From the NCBI RefSeq assembly GCF_009741375.1, contig NZ_WOWP01000033.1, forward strand, positions 32,231 to 96,230: 64,000 nt of DNA. Reading direction: 5' to 3'. How positions within the stretch are numbered: position 1 is the first letter of the stretch; each line of letters begins with the position of its first letter. This document shows positions 1 through 8,961 of the stretch, one piece after another. The notes under the pieces were generated by a model that had not been told where the DNA came from, searched no databases, and worked only from the letters and a program-made list of their open reading frames with translations. The stretch comes from Flavobacterium rakeshii (GTDB taxonomy: Bacteria > Bacteroidota > Bacteroidia > Flavobacteriales > Flavobacteriaceae). The translations under genes and the position numbers were made by a program.

Positions 1-2093
1 TGTACATGTTTCCGGGATTAACCGAAGGTATTTCGTGGCTTAGCTACGGTAGGTTAAGACCCTTACACACCAATGCGGTAATTTTTGCCTTTGTGGGTAA
101 CGCCACATTTGCAGGGATTTATTACTCTATGCAAAGGCTGCTTAAAGCCCGCATGTTTAGCGATTTTTTAAGTAACGTAAACTTTTGGGGCTGGCAGCTT
201 ATTATTGTAGCCGCAGCCATATCACTTCCTTTAGGATACACCACTTCAAAAGAATATGCCGAACTGGAATGGCCTATAGATATTGCTATCGCTATTGTTT
301 GGGTTGTTTTTGGTATCAATATGATAGGTACTATTTTAAGGAGAAGGGAGCGCCACCTGTATGTAGCTATTTGGTTTTACATCGCAACATTTATAACCGT
401 TGCTGTTCTACACATCTTTAACAGCCTTGAACTTCCGGTAAACGGAATGAAAAGTTACTCTGTTTATGCCGGTGTACAGGATGCCCTTGTACAATGGTGG
501 TATGGTCACAATGCCGTGGCATTTTTCCTTACAACACCATTCCTTGGGTTAATGTACTACTACCTGCCTAAGGCAGCTAACAGACCGGTATATTCTTACA
601 GACTGTCTATTATTCACTTCTGGTCGTTAATCTTTATCTATATATGGGCAGGACCTCACCACCTGTTATACTCTGCCCTGCCAGACTGGGCTCAAAACCT
701 GGGTGTGGTGTTCTCAATAATGCTAATCGCTCCGTCATGGGGTGGTATGATTAACGGACTACTAACTTTAAGAGGAGCTTGGGATAAAGTACGTACAGAT
801 CCTGTTTTGAAATTCTTCGTAGTTGCCGTTACCGGATATGGTATGGCTACGTTTGAAGGACCAATGCTTTCGCTTAAAAATGTAAATGCTATTGCTCACT
901 TTACCGACTGGATTGTGGCTCACGTACACGTAGGTGCACTGGCATGGAACGGTTTCCTAACCTTTGGTATGATTTACTGGTTAATACCAAGAATGACAAA
1001 AACATCACTATACTCTGTTAAGCTTGCCAACTTCCATTTCTGGATAGGTACACTGGGTATTATATTATATGCATTACCTATGTATGTTGCCGGATTCACT
1101 CAGGCATCTATGTGGAAACAGTTTAATCCTGATGGTACTCTTAAATACGGTAACTTCCTTGAAACTGTAAAAGAGATTATGCCAATGTACTGGATGAGAG
1201 CCATAGGTGGTACTCTGTTCGTAATAGGTTTACTGGTACTGGTATACAACATTATTATGACAGTTCGCCAGGGTAAGGCTGTTGAAGACGAACTTGCCGA
1301 AGCTCCTGCTCTTGAAAGAATAACAGGTAAAAGAATGAAAGGTGAGAAATTCCACCCTTGGTTGGAAAGAAAACCTATACAACTTACCATACTGGCTACT
1401 ATCGCCATACTTATAGGTGGTATTATACAAATTGTACCTACCCTAATGGTAAAATCTAACATCCCTACTATCTCTACGGTTAAGCCATATACTCCGCTGG
1501 AGCTTGAAGGTCGTGACCTGTACATAAGAGAGGGTTGTGTAAACTGTCACTCTCAAATGATACGTCCGTTCAGATCGGAAGTTGAACGCTACGGTGAGTA
1601 CTCCAAATCAGGCGAATATGTGTACGACCACCCATTCCTTTGGGGTTCTAAACGTACCGGACCAGACCTAATGCGTATAGGTGGTAAATACAGTGACAAC
1701 TGGCACTTTAACCACATGTGGGATCCGCAAAGTACATCGGCAGGTTCTATAATGCCATCTTACAAATGGCTGTTTGACAACAAGAAAATGGACCGAAGCG
1801 AAATTGAGAAAAAAATGCAGGTAATGGTAAAACTTGGTGTACCATATACTGATGAGGATATTGCCAATGCACAACAGGCTATGAACGAGCAGGCTACTAA
1901 AATTGAAGAAAGTCTGCATGTTGACCCTGATTTTGTAAAAAGTTATGAAGCCAGCAAAAAAGCGGCACAGGCAAACGGTGAAGAGTTTGTCCCGATGAAA
2001 GACAGGGAAATCACAGCACTTATTGCTTACCTGCAACGCCTGGGAACCGATATTAAAATTAAACCGGCCGCTACTGCCAATAACTCAAAATAA
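1..2093 (+). CDS. ccoNO: cbb3-type cytochrome c oxidase, fused CcoN-CcoO subunits (5' truncated by window)
   Basis: Catalytic haem-copper subunit (CcoN) fused to the membrane-bound monohaem cytochrome c subunit (CcoO) of the high-affinity terminal oxidase of the inner membrane. The open frame runs off the left edge; the ATG at 6 is internal, because the CcoN motif SYGRLRPLHTNAV follows within about 15 residues and family members have a transmembrane segment before it. The haem-copper part shows AGPHHLLYSALPDWAQ and multiple helices to about residue 440. After a new transmembrane helix comes the CcoO part with CVNCH at 1536-1550 and the GSKRTGPDLMRIGG and IMPSY motifs. CcoN-CcoO fusions are known in Bacteroidota. 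First visible gene of the cco operon. Confidence 0.96.
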   Translation, partial: YMFPGLTEGISWLSYGRLRPLHTNAVIFAFVGNATFAGIYYSMQRLLKARMFSDFLSNVNFWGWQLIIVAAAISLPLGYTTSKEYAELEWPIDIAIAIVWVVFGINMIGTILRRRERHLYVAIWFYIATFITVAVLHIFNSLELPVNGMKSYSVYAGVQDALVQWWYGHNAVAFFLTTPFLGLMYYYLPKAANRPVYSYRLSIIHFWSLIFIYIWAGPHHLLYSALPDWAQNLGVVFSIMLIAPSWGGMINGLLTLRGAWDKVRTDPVLKFFVVAVTGYGMATFEGPMLSLKNVNAIAHFTDWIVAHVHVGALAWNGFLTFGMIYWLIPRMTKTSLYSVKLANFHFWIGTLGIILYALPMYVAGFTQASMWKQFNPDGTLKYGNFLETVKEIMPMYWMRAIGGTLFVIGLLVLVYNIIMTVRQGKAVEDELAEAPALERITGKRMKGEKFHPWLERKPIQLTILATIAILIGGIIQIVPTLMVKSNIPTISTVKPYTPLELEGRDLYIREGCVNCHSQMIRPFRSEVERYGEYSKSGEYVYDHPFLWGSKRTGPDLMRIGGKYSDNWHFNHMWDPQSTSAGSIMPSYKWLFDNKKMDRSEIEKKMQVMVKLGVPYTDEDIANAQQAMNEQATKIEESLHVDPDFVKSYEASKKAAQANGEEFVPMKDREITALIAYLQRLGTDIKIKPAATANNSK

Positions 2094-2099
2094 TAAGTC

Positions 2100-2285
2100 A
2101 TGCTAAAGTTTATAAAACACAATATGGATACCATCTCAGGGATTGAGGTGTACCCTATCATATCGCTGCTTATTTTCTTCATCTTCTTTGTATCACTATA
2201 TACCTGGGTGTATACCTACAAAAAAGACAAGATAAACGAAATGAGTAACCTACCGTTTTCAGATAACGACAACGACAACCAATAG
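2100..2285 (+). CDS. ccoQ: CcoQ-like small membrane protein
   Basis: A 61-residue protein with one transmembrane helix (about residues 17-40, IISLLIFFIFFVSLYTWVY), a basic stretch YKKDK and an acidic, Asn-rich tail. Size, topology and position between ccoNO and ccoP match CcoQ, the small accessory subunit of cbb3 oxidase. Starts 6 bp after ccoNO ends. The assignment rests mainly on context because CcoQ sequences are poorly conserved. Confidence 0.8.
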   Translation: MLKFIKHNMDTISGIEVYPIISLLIFFIFFVSLYTWVYTYKKDKINEMSNLPFSDNDNDNQ

Positions 2286-2305
2286 TTGAACATAAACTTA
2301 TAACT

Positions 2306-3262
2306 ATGAAAAAATTTATACCGGTATACGTAAGGGTTCCTGTAATTTTTGCCCTCGTTTTCATGGCACTGGAGTACTTTATAGATTCGGGAGACAGACC
2401 TGCATTCCTCAAATATCCTGAAGTATCCATCTTCCTGTTTATCTTTTTGTTCCTTCAAATAGCCATTGAAATTACCATAAGTGCTATCGACAAGGTTACC
2501 TACAGTATTCTTACCGATGAACAAAAGAAAAAACTGGCTGAGGCCGATGCTTTAGATTTTACCGATTCTAAACTATTTAAAAAAATAAAAAGCTGGTTTG
2601 TAAAAGTTAAACCTATTGAGGAAGAAGGAGAAATACTGCTTCATCATGATTATGACGGAATCAAGGAATTGGACAATGTTCTTCCGCCATGGTGGATTAA
2701 CCTTTTCTATGTAACCATAATATTCGGATTGGTCTATCTGGTTAAGTACCACATAATGGATGGAGCTGATCAGAAAAAAGAATTCGAAATTGAAATGGAA
2801 GAGGCTCGCATCGCTGTGGAAGAATACAAAAAAACAGCTAAAGACCTTATTGATGCCAACAGTGTTACACTACTTACAGATGAGGGTGACCTTGCCGCAG
2901 GTAAGAAGATTTTTGAAACTAACTGTGTAGCCTGTCACAGGGCAGATGGTGGTGGTGCAATTGGTCCAAACCTTACTGATGAGTACTGGATTTTAGGTGG
3001 CGGAATTAAAAATGTATTCCACACTATTACAGAAGGTGGTCGTGACGGTAAAGGTATGGTGGCATGGAAAGGTACACTTAAACCATCAGAAATTCAGCTG
3101 GTAGCAAGTTATGTATTGTCTTTACAGGGCACAAATCCTGTAGACCCTAAAGCTCCTGACGGAGAAATATGGAAAGACGAAACCAAAACCGATGGCGACC
3201 AGCCAACAGAAGAAGCTAAACAGGAAACAACAGAAGAAACACCTGAAGTAGCAGCAAACTAA
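2306..3262 (+). CDS. ccoP: cbb3 oxidase cytochrome c subunit CcoP
   Basis: Electron-entry cytochrome c subunit of cbb3 oxidase, 318 residues. It has two N-terminal transmembrane helices, a charged cytoplasmic linker, another membrane segment near residues 130-150 (WWINLFYVTIIFGLVYLV) and one periplasmic cytochrome c domain with CVACH followed by GGGAIGPNLTDEYW and the distal Met region GKGMVAWKG. Only one CxxCH is present, whereas proteobacterial CcoP carries two. The C-terminal tail is rich in Glu, Thr and Lys. Between ccoQ and ccoG in the same operon. Confidence 0.93.
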   Translation: MKKFIPVYVRVPVIFALVFMALEYFIDSGDRPAFLKYPEVSIFLFIFLFLQIAIEITISAIDKVTYSILTDEQKKKLAEADALDFTDSKLFKKIKSWFVKVKPIEEEGEILLHHDYDGIKELDNVLPPWWINLFYVTIIFGLVYLVKYHIMDGADQKKEFEIEMEEARIAVEEYKKTAKDLIDANSVTLLTDEGDLAAGKKIFETNCVACHRADGGGAIGPNLTDEYWILGGGIKNVFHTITEGGRDGKGMVAWKGTLKPSEIQLVASYVLSLQGTNPVDPKAPDGEIWKDETKTDGDQPTEEAKQETTEETPEVAAN

Positions 3263-3273
3263 AGCTAAATACC

Positions 3274-4692
3274 ATGAGCAATATACAGGAAGAAGAGTTT
3301 AGGGACAGGATAGGAACCATAGATCAGGAAGGTAAACGATCATGGGTATACCCCAAAAAACCTTCGGGTAAACTATACAGGTACCGCAAATTAGTTAGTT
3401 ATTTTTTGCTCCTCTTCCTGTTTGCTGCTCCGTTTGTAAAAATAAACGGGAACCAGTTTTTAATGTTCAATGTGCTGGAACGCAGGTTCAACATATTTGG
3501 TTTCCCTTTCTGGCCACAGGATTTTCACCTGTTTGTTATCTCAATGATAATCGGGGTGATATTCGTAGCACTGTTTACGGTAGCCTTTGGACGTATTTTC
3601 TGCGGATGGATTTGTCCGCAAACCATATTCATGGAAATGGTTTTCCGTCGCATTGAGTACTGGATTGAAGGCGACAGAAATGCCCAGATAAAACTGGAAA
3701 AGCAAAAATGGAACGCCGAAAAAATCAGAAAAAAAAGCCTTAAATGGTTTGTGTTCTTTGTAATATCATTTTTGATTGCCAATGTGTTCCTTGCCTACCT
3801 TACAGGTAGCGACAAACTTATACAAATGATTACCGAGGGGCCGGGGCAACATGTAAGTACTTTAATTGCCTTACTGATATTTACCGGAGTATTCTACTTC
3901 ATTTATATATGGTTCAGAGAACAGGTGTGTATCATTGCCTGCCCCTACGGAAGGCTACAGGGTGTACTGCTGGACGACAAATCTATTATCGTTGCTTACG
4001 ACCATAAAAGAGGCGAAGGCGAAAACGGACGCGGCAAAATTGTTAAAAATGAAAACAGGGCTGTAACGGGTAAAGGTGACTGTATAGACTGTAAACTGTG
4101 TGTACATGTTTGCCCTACCGGTATCGATATAAGAAACGGAACCCAACTGGAGTGTATTAACTGTACTGCCTGTATTGACGAGTGTAACACGGTAATGAAC
4201 AGGGTTGGTTTTCAGGAAGGACTCATTCGTTATGCCAGTGAAGATGAGATTACCAAAAAGGAAAAATTTGTTTTCACTGCCAGGATGAAAGGCTACACTG
4301 CCGTACTGTTTATACTTATGGGCATATTTACCGGAATGATGTTTTTAAGAAACGATGTTGAGGCAACTGTATTACGCCTGCCGGGACAATTGTATGAGCA
4401 TAAAGGTGAAAACATAAGTAATGTATTTACCTACAAAATTATAAACAAAACCACAAAAGACTTTAATGATGTACACTTTAAGCTAAAATCGCCTAAAGGA
4501 GAAATAAAAGTGGTGGGAGCTTCTCATTTTACTGTACCAAAAGCAGGTACTGCACAGGGAACTCTGTTTGTGGAAATAAACGAAGCGCTTTTAAAAAGCG
4601 ACAAAACTAAAATACGCCTTGAGGTTTATGATGGTGACAGACTTATAGAAACCGAGTCGACCAACTTTTTAGGCCCAAGGACATTTAACTAA
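3274..4692 (+). CDS. ccoG: cbb3 oxidase assembly iron-sulfur protein CcoG (RdxA/FixG family)
   Basis: Membrane iron-sulfur protein of 472 residues needed for maturation of cbb3 oxidase; family members are linked to cuprous copper handling. It shows CGWICPQTIFMEMVFRRIEY, CIIACPYGRLQGVLLD and a 2x[4Fe-4S] ferredoxin pair (CIDCKLCVHVCP and CINCTACIDEC), five or so transmembrane helices, and a C-terminal immunoglobulin-like FixG domain from about residue 365. Starts 11 bp after ccoP. Full length for the family. Confidence 0.95.
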   Translation: MSNIQEEEFRDRIGTIDQEGKRSWVYPKKPSGKLYRYRKLVSYFLLLFLFAAPFVKINGNQFLMFNVLERRFNIFGFPFWPQDFHLFVISMIIGVIFVALFTVAFGRIFCGWICPQTIFMEMVFRRIEYWIEGDRNAQIKLEKQKWNAEKIRKKSLKWFVFFVISFLIANVFLAYLTGSDKLIQMITEGPGQHVSTLIALLIFTGVFYFIYIWFREQVCIIACPYGRLQGVLLDDKSIIVAYDHKRGEGENGRGKIVKNENRAVTGKGDCIDCKLCVHVCPTGIDIRNGTQLECINCTACIDECNTVMNRVGFQEGLIRYASEDEITKKEKFVFTARMKGYTAVLFILMGIFTGMMFLRNDVEATVLRLPGQLYEHKGENISNVFTYKIINKTTKDFNDVHFKLKSPKGEIKVVGASHFTVPKAGTAQGTLFVEINEALLKSDKTKIRLEVYDGDRLIETESTNFLGPRTFN

Positions 4693-4698
4693 AACCTA

Positions 4699-5154
4699 AT
4701 GATTATGAAAATTAACTGGGGAACGGGAATCGTAATCGCATTTGCTCTCTTTATGAGCTTCATACTGTTTTTTGTATTCAGGGTACAATCAGACAGGAAA
4801 TATGACAACGAACTGGTTGTGGAAGATTACTACAAACAGGAAAGAATATTGCAGGATCAGTTAAACAGGCAGGAAAATGCCGTGAGCCTGCAACATCAGG
4901 TAAAAATAAACAGTACCGAAGCCGGTGTGGAAATAGAGTTTCCTGCCGAATTTGATACTGCCAAAATAAAAGGAAAAGTGTTCCTGTACAGGCCGTCTAA
5001 CCAAAAGCTGGATATTGAAAAACCAATATCAATATCTGCTTCTAATCTGCTCATACCTAAAAGTGATTTGGTAGGCGGCCGCTGGAACATTACTGTAGAC
5101 TGGGAATATGAAGGTAAAGGCTACCTTAATAAAAAAGAGGTCACAGTGTACTAA
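4699..5154 (+). CDS. ccoH: FixH/CcoH family protein
   Basis: A 151-residue protein with one N-terminal transmembrane helix (about residues 9-28) and a periplasmic beta-rich domain, matching the FixH/CcoH family implicated in cbb3 oxidase assembly. It begins 6 bp after ccoG; the two closely spaced in-frame ATGs (4699 and 4705) cannot be told apart. Operon position supports the call. Confidence 0.87.
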   Translation: MIMKINWGTGIVIAFALFMSFILFFVFRVQSDRKYDNELVVEDYYKQERILQDQLNRQENAVSLQHQVKINSTEAGVEIEFPAEFDTAKIKGKVFLYRPSNQKLDIEKPISISASNLLIPKSDLVGGRWNITVDWEYEGKGYLNKKEVTVY

Positions 5155-5178
5155 TTAACAAAACTAAAAAATAAGAGT

Positions 5179-5880
5179 ATGTTATATTCAGCTCTTTTAT
5201 TAGGATTAATATCAAGCCTGCACTGCATGGGCATGTGCGGGCCCATAGCCATGATGCTGCCGGTAGACCGAACCAACGAAACCAAAAAAACGATACAAAT
5301 ACTTTTGTATCATGCCGGCAGGCTCACGGCCTACGGTTCACTGGGTTTAGTTTTCGGACTCCTGGGCAGAGGGCTTTACCTTGCCGGGATGCAGCAAAAC
5401 ATGGCCATAGCATCGGGAATCATCATGATAACCATAATTGCCATACCGGAAAAAAAGTTTGCCAAATACAACTTTTCAAAACCGGTATACAAAATAATAA
5501 GTAGTGTAAAAAGTAGCCTTGGAGCCCAGTTTAGAAAAAAAACCAATAAAGCGATATTTGTAACCGGGCTCCTTAACGGCTTTTTACCCTGTGCACTGGT
5601 ATATGCTGCCCTGTTTGGCGCAATAGCTATGCAAAATGCACTACTGGGAGCTTTATTTATGGTACTGTATGGACTGGGTACTATCCCTATGATGAGTGCA
5701 GTTGTATATGTAAGTACCATGCTTACCTCTCCTTTTAGAAATAAGATAAATAAACTTATCCCCTATGCAGTTGCCATTATTGGCGTATTTTTTATTGTAA
5801 GGGGACTTGGGCTGGGTATCCCCTATATTTCACCGGGTAATACCAGCCTTTATGTACAGGAAATACCTCATTGCAGGTAG
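5179..5880 (+). CDS. SafE/TauE-like (DsbD_2) membrane protein of the cbb3 cluster
   Basis: Polytopic membrane protein of 233 residues. The N-terminal SLHCMGMCGPIAMMLP motif and the GFLPCALVYAALFGA motif belong to the DsbD-like/SafE group commonly annotated as sulfite exporter TauE/SafE and usually found beside cbb3 oxidase assembly genes, where a role in copper delivery has been suggested. Paired Cys residues sit within or next to helices. Last gene of the cco operon, followed by a strong terminator. True substrate not deducible from sequence. Confidence 0.85.
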   Translation: MLYSALLLGLISSLHCMGMCGPIAMMLPVDRTNETKKTIQILLYHAGRLTAYGSLGLVFGLLGRGLYLAGMQQNMAIASGIIMITIIAIPEKKFAKYNFSKPVYKIISSVKSSLGAQFRKKTNKAIFVTGLLNGFLPCALVYAALFGAIAMQNALLGALFMVLYGLGTIPMMSAVVYVSTMLTSPFRNKINKLIPYAVAIIGVFFIVRGLGLGIPYISPGNTSLYVQEIPHCR

Positions 5881-5906
5881 TTTTAAAATGATAGTTCGAC
5901 AAATCG

Positions 5907-5938
5907 AAAAAGCCTCTTAATCAAATAAGAGGCTTTTT
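5907..5938. terminator. bidirectional terminator between cco operon and hemN
   Basis: A perfect 13-bp stem (arms 5907-5919 and 5926-5938, 6-nt loop) whose outer pairs are A-T runs, so both strands end in a U tract. It lies between convergent genes. Confidence 0.9.
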
Positions 5939-5963
5939 CTTTGGTCAGGTTGTAAGGAGTGAT

Positions 5964-7328
5964 TTAAACAACCATCGAAAACAACTTGGTTTCCGGCGCT
6001 TTCCTTTTCAGCCTTAAATCAAAGGCCATACAAATATTTCTTACATAGGCTTTACCAGCTTCGGTAACAGTGATACTGTTTTTACCAAACTCCAGCAGCC
6101 CGTCATTTTCCATTTCCTTCAGGCTTAATAATGTTTCAGGCAGTTCAGGGAAATAAAGTGAACTATCTTCCCATGATGTTGTAAAACTGCACATAAGGTT
6201 TAAAATATGCCTTCTTATTATAAGATCTTCATCGGTTAATAAGTGCCCCCTAAAAACCGGAAGCTCATTAAGTTCTATTCTTTTATAGTAATCCTCAAGT
6301 ACTTTTTCATTTTGTGCAAAGGCATACCAGCTATCACTAATTGAAGACACCCCAAGTCCTATCATAAGTTGGGTTTTAGAGGCACTGTAGCCCATAAAAT
6401 TACGGTGCAGTTTACCTTCTTTATAAGCTGTGTACATTGCATCGCTTTTAAGAGCAAAATGATCCATACCTATTTCATAGTAATCATTTTCATCAAGGAG
6501 TTGTTTACCTATTTCATATAACATACGTTTCTCCTCATCTTTAGGCAGATTCTTTTCGTCATAACCGCGTTGCCCGTTACCTTTTATCCAAGGCACATGA
6601 GCATAACTGTAAAATGAAATCCTATCGGGATTCAGGGCTTTGGTTTTCTCAATGGTGTCTACCATAGTTTCCACCGTTTGGAACGGAAGTCCGAAAACCA
6701 AGTCATGACTTATAGAGGTATATCCTATTTCCTTTGCCCAAAAAGTAACTCTTGCCACATTTTGAAACGGCTGTACACGGTGAATGGCTTTCTGTACAAT
6801 AATATCGTAATCCTGTACCCCGAAGCTCACCCTTCTGAACCCTAAATCATATAAGGTTTGCAGGTGCTCCTTTGTGGTATTATTAGGATGCCCTTCAAAA
6901 CTGAATTCATAATCGGGTGCTTTTACAGCCCTGTCAAAAATTCCGTTTATAAGGATCTCTAAATTCTCCGGACTGAAGAATGTAGGTGTTCCTCCACCCA
7001 AATGAAGTTCTTTTACTCTTGGTTTTTCGGGTAACAAATCACAATACATATTCCACTCGTTAAGTACTGCTGTTATGTATGTGGTTTCTACCTCATGCCT
7101 GCGGGTTACCCTTTTGTTGCATCCGCAAAAAGTACACATGCTTTCACAAAACGGTAAATGGATGTACAGGCTTATACCCTCGGTTGCATTACTTTCGTCA
7201 AAAGCCTGTAAAAAACTCTGTTTCCAAACGTCTTCGGTAAAGCCGCCATTATCCCAGTATGGTACTGTAGGATAGCTGGTATAGCGTGGCCCCGGAACGT
7301 TATATTTTTGAAGTATATTATTTTCCAT
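5964..7328 (-). CDS. hemN: oxygen-independent coproporphyrinogen III oxidase (radical SAM)
   Basis: Radical-SAM enzyme of haem biosynthesis that converts coproporphyrinogen III to protoporphyrinogen IX without oxygen; cytoplasmic. The 454-residue product has the CX3CX2CXC cluster motif (C61, C65, C68, C70; CESMCTFCGC), preceded by YIHLPF, then LHLGGGTPTF and the HemN C-terminal domain, at the length of true HemN rather than the shorter HemW. Its own promoter has a TAATTTTG -7 element on the minus strand at 7358-7351 and an upstream palindrome at 7381-7394. Next to cbb3 oxidase genes, consistent with low-oxygen haem supply. Confidence 0.95.
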   Translation of the reverse strand: MENNILQKYNVPGPRYTSYPTVPYWDNGGFTEDVWKQSFLQAFDESNATEGISLYIHLPFCESMCTFCGCNKRVTRRHEVETTYITAVLNEWNMYCDLLPEKPRVKELHLGGGTPTFFSPENLEILINGIFDRAVKAPDYEFSFEGHPNNTTKEHLQTLYDLGFRRVSFGVQDYDIIVQKAIHRVQPFQNVARVTFWAKEIGYTSISHDLVFGLPFQTVETMVDTIEKTKALNPDRISFYSYAHVPWIKGNGQRGYDEKNLPKDEEKRMLYEIGKQLLDENDYYEIGMDHFALKSDAMYTAYKEGKLHRNFMGYSASKTQLMIGLGVSSISDSWYAFAQNEKVLEDYYKRIELNELPVFRGHLLTDEDLIIRRHILNLMCSFTTSWEDSSLYFPELPETLLSLKEMENDGLLEFGKNSITVTEAGKAYVRNICMAFDLRLKRKAPETKLFSMVV

Positions 7329-7350
7329 TGTGACTGATTTATTTGAATAT

Positions 7351-7358
7351 CAAAATTA
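7351..7358 (-). promoter_or_regulatory. -7 promoter element of hemN
   Basis: CAAAATTA on the plus strand reads TAATTTTG in the direction of hemN, an exact match to the Bacteroidota TAnnTTTG element, 22 bp before the start codon. No clear TTG sits 19 bp upstream, which fits activator dependence. Confidence 0.6.
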
Positions 7359-7380
7359 TACCACACGCTACTGCTAAAAA

Positions 7381-7394
7381 ATGACAATTGTCAT
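7381..7394. promoter_or_regulatory. Crp/Fnr-type palindrome upstream of hemN
   Basis: A perfect 14-bp palindrome (ATGACAATTGTCAT). Its centre at 7387.5 is about 42 bp upstream of the start site expected from the -7 element at 7351-7358, the class II activator position used by Crp/Fnr proteins. The binding protein is not identified. Confidence 0.6.
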
Positions 7395-7416
7395 GTAGCC
7401 GATTTTGGAAAATAAA

Positions 7417-7446
7417 AAATCCGCACGGGTTGCCCTATGCGGATTT
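7417..7446 (-). terminator. terminator of the DUF1111 gene
   Basis: Nine-bp stem (7417-7425 with 7438-7446) plus an inner GGG/CCC pairing. On the minus strand it is followed by a U-rich run, so it ends transcription coming from 7479-8876. Confidence 0.8.
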
Positions 7447-7478
7447 CGGTCAGATTTTATTAAATAGTGTAATAAAAT

Positions 7479-8876
7479 TTAAAGTGAATTAAGGAATTTA
7501 AGCAGGTCTTCCCTTTCGGAAGCCGAAAGTTCCTTAAACATGTTTTTGGCGGTTTGCGCCTCGCCACCGTGCCATAAAATAGCCTCAGTAATGTTACGCG
7601 CCCTTCCGTCATGCAGGAAGTTGGTATGCCCGTTTACGGTTTCAACCAATCCTATACCCCATAATGGCGGAGTTCTCCACTCACTGCCTGTTGCCAGGTA
7701 ATCAGGAGCATTGTCTGCCAGCTCAGTACCCATATCGTGTAAAAGCAAATCAGTATACGGCCTTATGGTTTGGTTAGCATATCCTGAAATGTAGTAACTG
7801 TTTCCTGTATCCACTTTCGGGATATGACAAGCCACACAATTAATGTCATTAAAAATTTGCTTTCCTCTTAATACCGACCGGTCGTCATAATTCCTGCGGA
7901 TAGGAACAGAAAGCGCACTGGAGTACAATACCATCCTGTTAAAAGCAAGTTCTGGTATTTCAGGATCACCTCCGTTAGGAATAGTACTACAGTCTACACC
8001 CGGTGGGCAGTTTTCCTCAGGGAATACAGGAGAAGTTATCCCCATATCACCACTAAGTGCGCCTGCAACCTGTTGCCTTACATTAGGCTGATTGGCTTTC
8101 CAGCCAAAACGGCCCATGCGTTGTGAGTTGCTCTCTACATCATATACATAGTTTGCCCTTCCTGAAATTCCGTCACCATTAGCGTCAAACTCATCGGCAA
8201 AAGAAAGCCATGTAGCCTCCGGTACTGCCTCCAGAAGTCCTAAACCAACAATCTGGTTAGCTATACGTGGCGAAATTTGCACGTTTGAAGCAAGGCTTCC
8301 GTAACCAAGATCGGTTACGGTATATGTTGGTTTTTGCAGTTCTACGGTAGTACCGTCTGCAAAAGTTTCTGTAATCGTTTGGTAAACAATGGTCATCTGT
8401 CCTTCACGAACAGGCCCTAAAATTACGTTGTCCTGTAACTGACCTCCGTAAACCGGATCGGGCAAGGCAGCCCCGTGAGCATCAACCCCCGGAACACTAA
8501 ACCTGAAAAGAAGTCCTCTTCCAAGTTCGCCATCATACATAGGCGGGCGTCCTCTACCATCTTTAAAGTGACAACTGGAACAGGCAACAGCATTATAAAA
8601 AGGTCCTAAACCATCGCGCGCCGTAGTGCTTGATGGTGCCGAAACCCAAGTTTGCCTGAAAAAAGAATTACCTACCCCAAAATCAGTAGACTGATCTGGT
8701 GTTAATCCTGAGTAAGCAAAACCAAAAGCCTCTTCGGTTGCATTGTTTACGGTAGCCACACCACCGGAATACTGTTCTCCCTCTTCAGGAGAGAGGCTTA
8801 CATAATCTTCATCATTATTGCTGCACCCCATGATAAAAAGGGAAGCTAACATTACTGAACAGATAACTTTTTTCAT
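7479..8876 (-). CDS. di-haem oxidoreductase, DUF1111/thiol oxidoreductase family lipoprotein
   Basis: A 465-residue lipoprotein (signal ending LFIMGC) of the DUF1111 family, distantly related to di-haem peroxidases. Haem-binding motifs are CSSCH (about residue 98, followed by FKDGRGRPP) and CVACH (about residue 346), with the C-terminal LHDGRARNITEAILWHGGEA signature. The family often sits beside imelysins and is thought to act in iron or haem handling at the envelope; the reaction is not established. It follows the minus-strand imelysin 8962-10149, with an intercistronic hairpin between them, so the two are probably co-transcribed. Confidence 0.9.
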   Translation of the reverse strand: MKKVICSVMLASLFIMGCSNNDEDYVSLSPEEGEQYSGGVATVNNATEEAFGFAYSGLTPDQSTDFGVGNSFFRQTWVSAPSSTTARDGLGPFYNAVACSSCHFKDGRGRPPMYDGELGRGLLFRFSVPGVDAHGAALPDPVYGGQLQDNVILGPVREGQMTIVYQTITETFADGTTVELQKPTYTVTDLGYGSLASNVQISPRIANQIVGLGLLEAVPEATWLSFADEFDANGDGISGRANYVYDVESNSQRMGRFGWKANQPNVRQQVAGALSGDMGITSPVFPEENCPPGVDCSTIPNGGDPEIPELAFNRMVLYSSALSVPIRRNYDDRSVLRGKQIFNDINCVACHIPKVDTGNSYYISGYANQTIRPYTDLLLHDMGTELADNAPDYLATGSEWRTPPLWGIGLVETVNGHTNFLHDGRARNITEAILWHGGEAQTAKNMFKELSASEREDLLKFLNSL

Positions 8877-8892
8877 TTCCTTATAGTAACAG

Positions 8893-8926
8893 CAAAGTGC
8901 CCATCTTTAAAAAAGAGGGCACTTTG
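8893..8926. terminator. intercistronic stem-loop
   Basis: Ten-bp inverted repeat (8893-8902 and 8917-8926) with a 14-nt loop and no U tract on the outgoing side. More likely an mRNA-stabilising or partial terminator hairpin than a full stop. Confidence 0.5.
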
Positions 8927-8961
8927 ATATGATTTAATTTGCGTGTAAAACTACTTAATAG

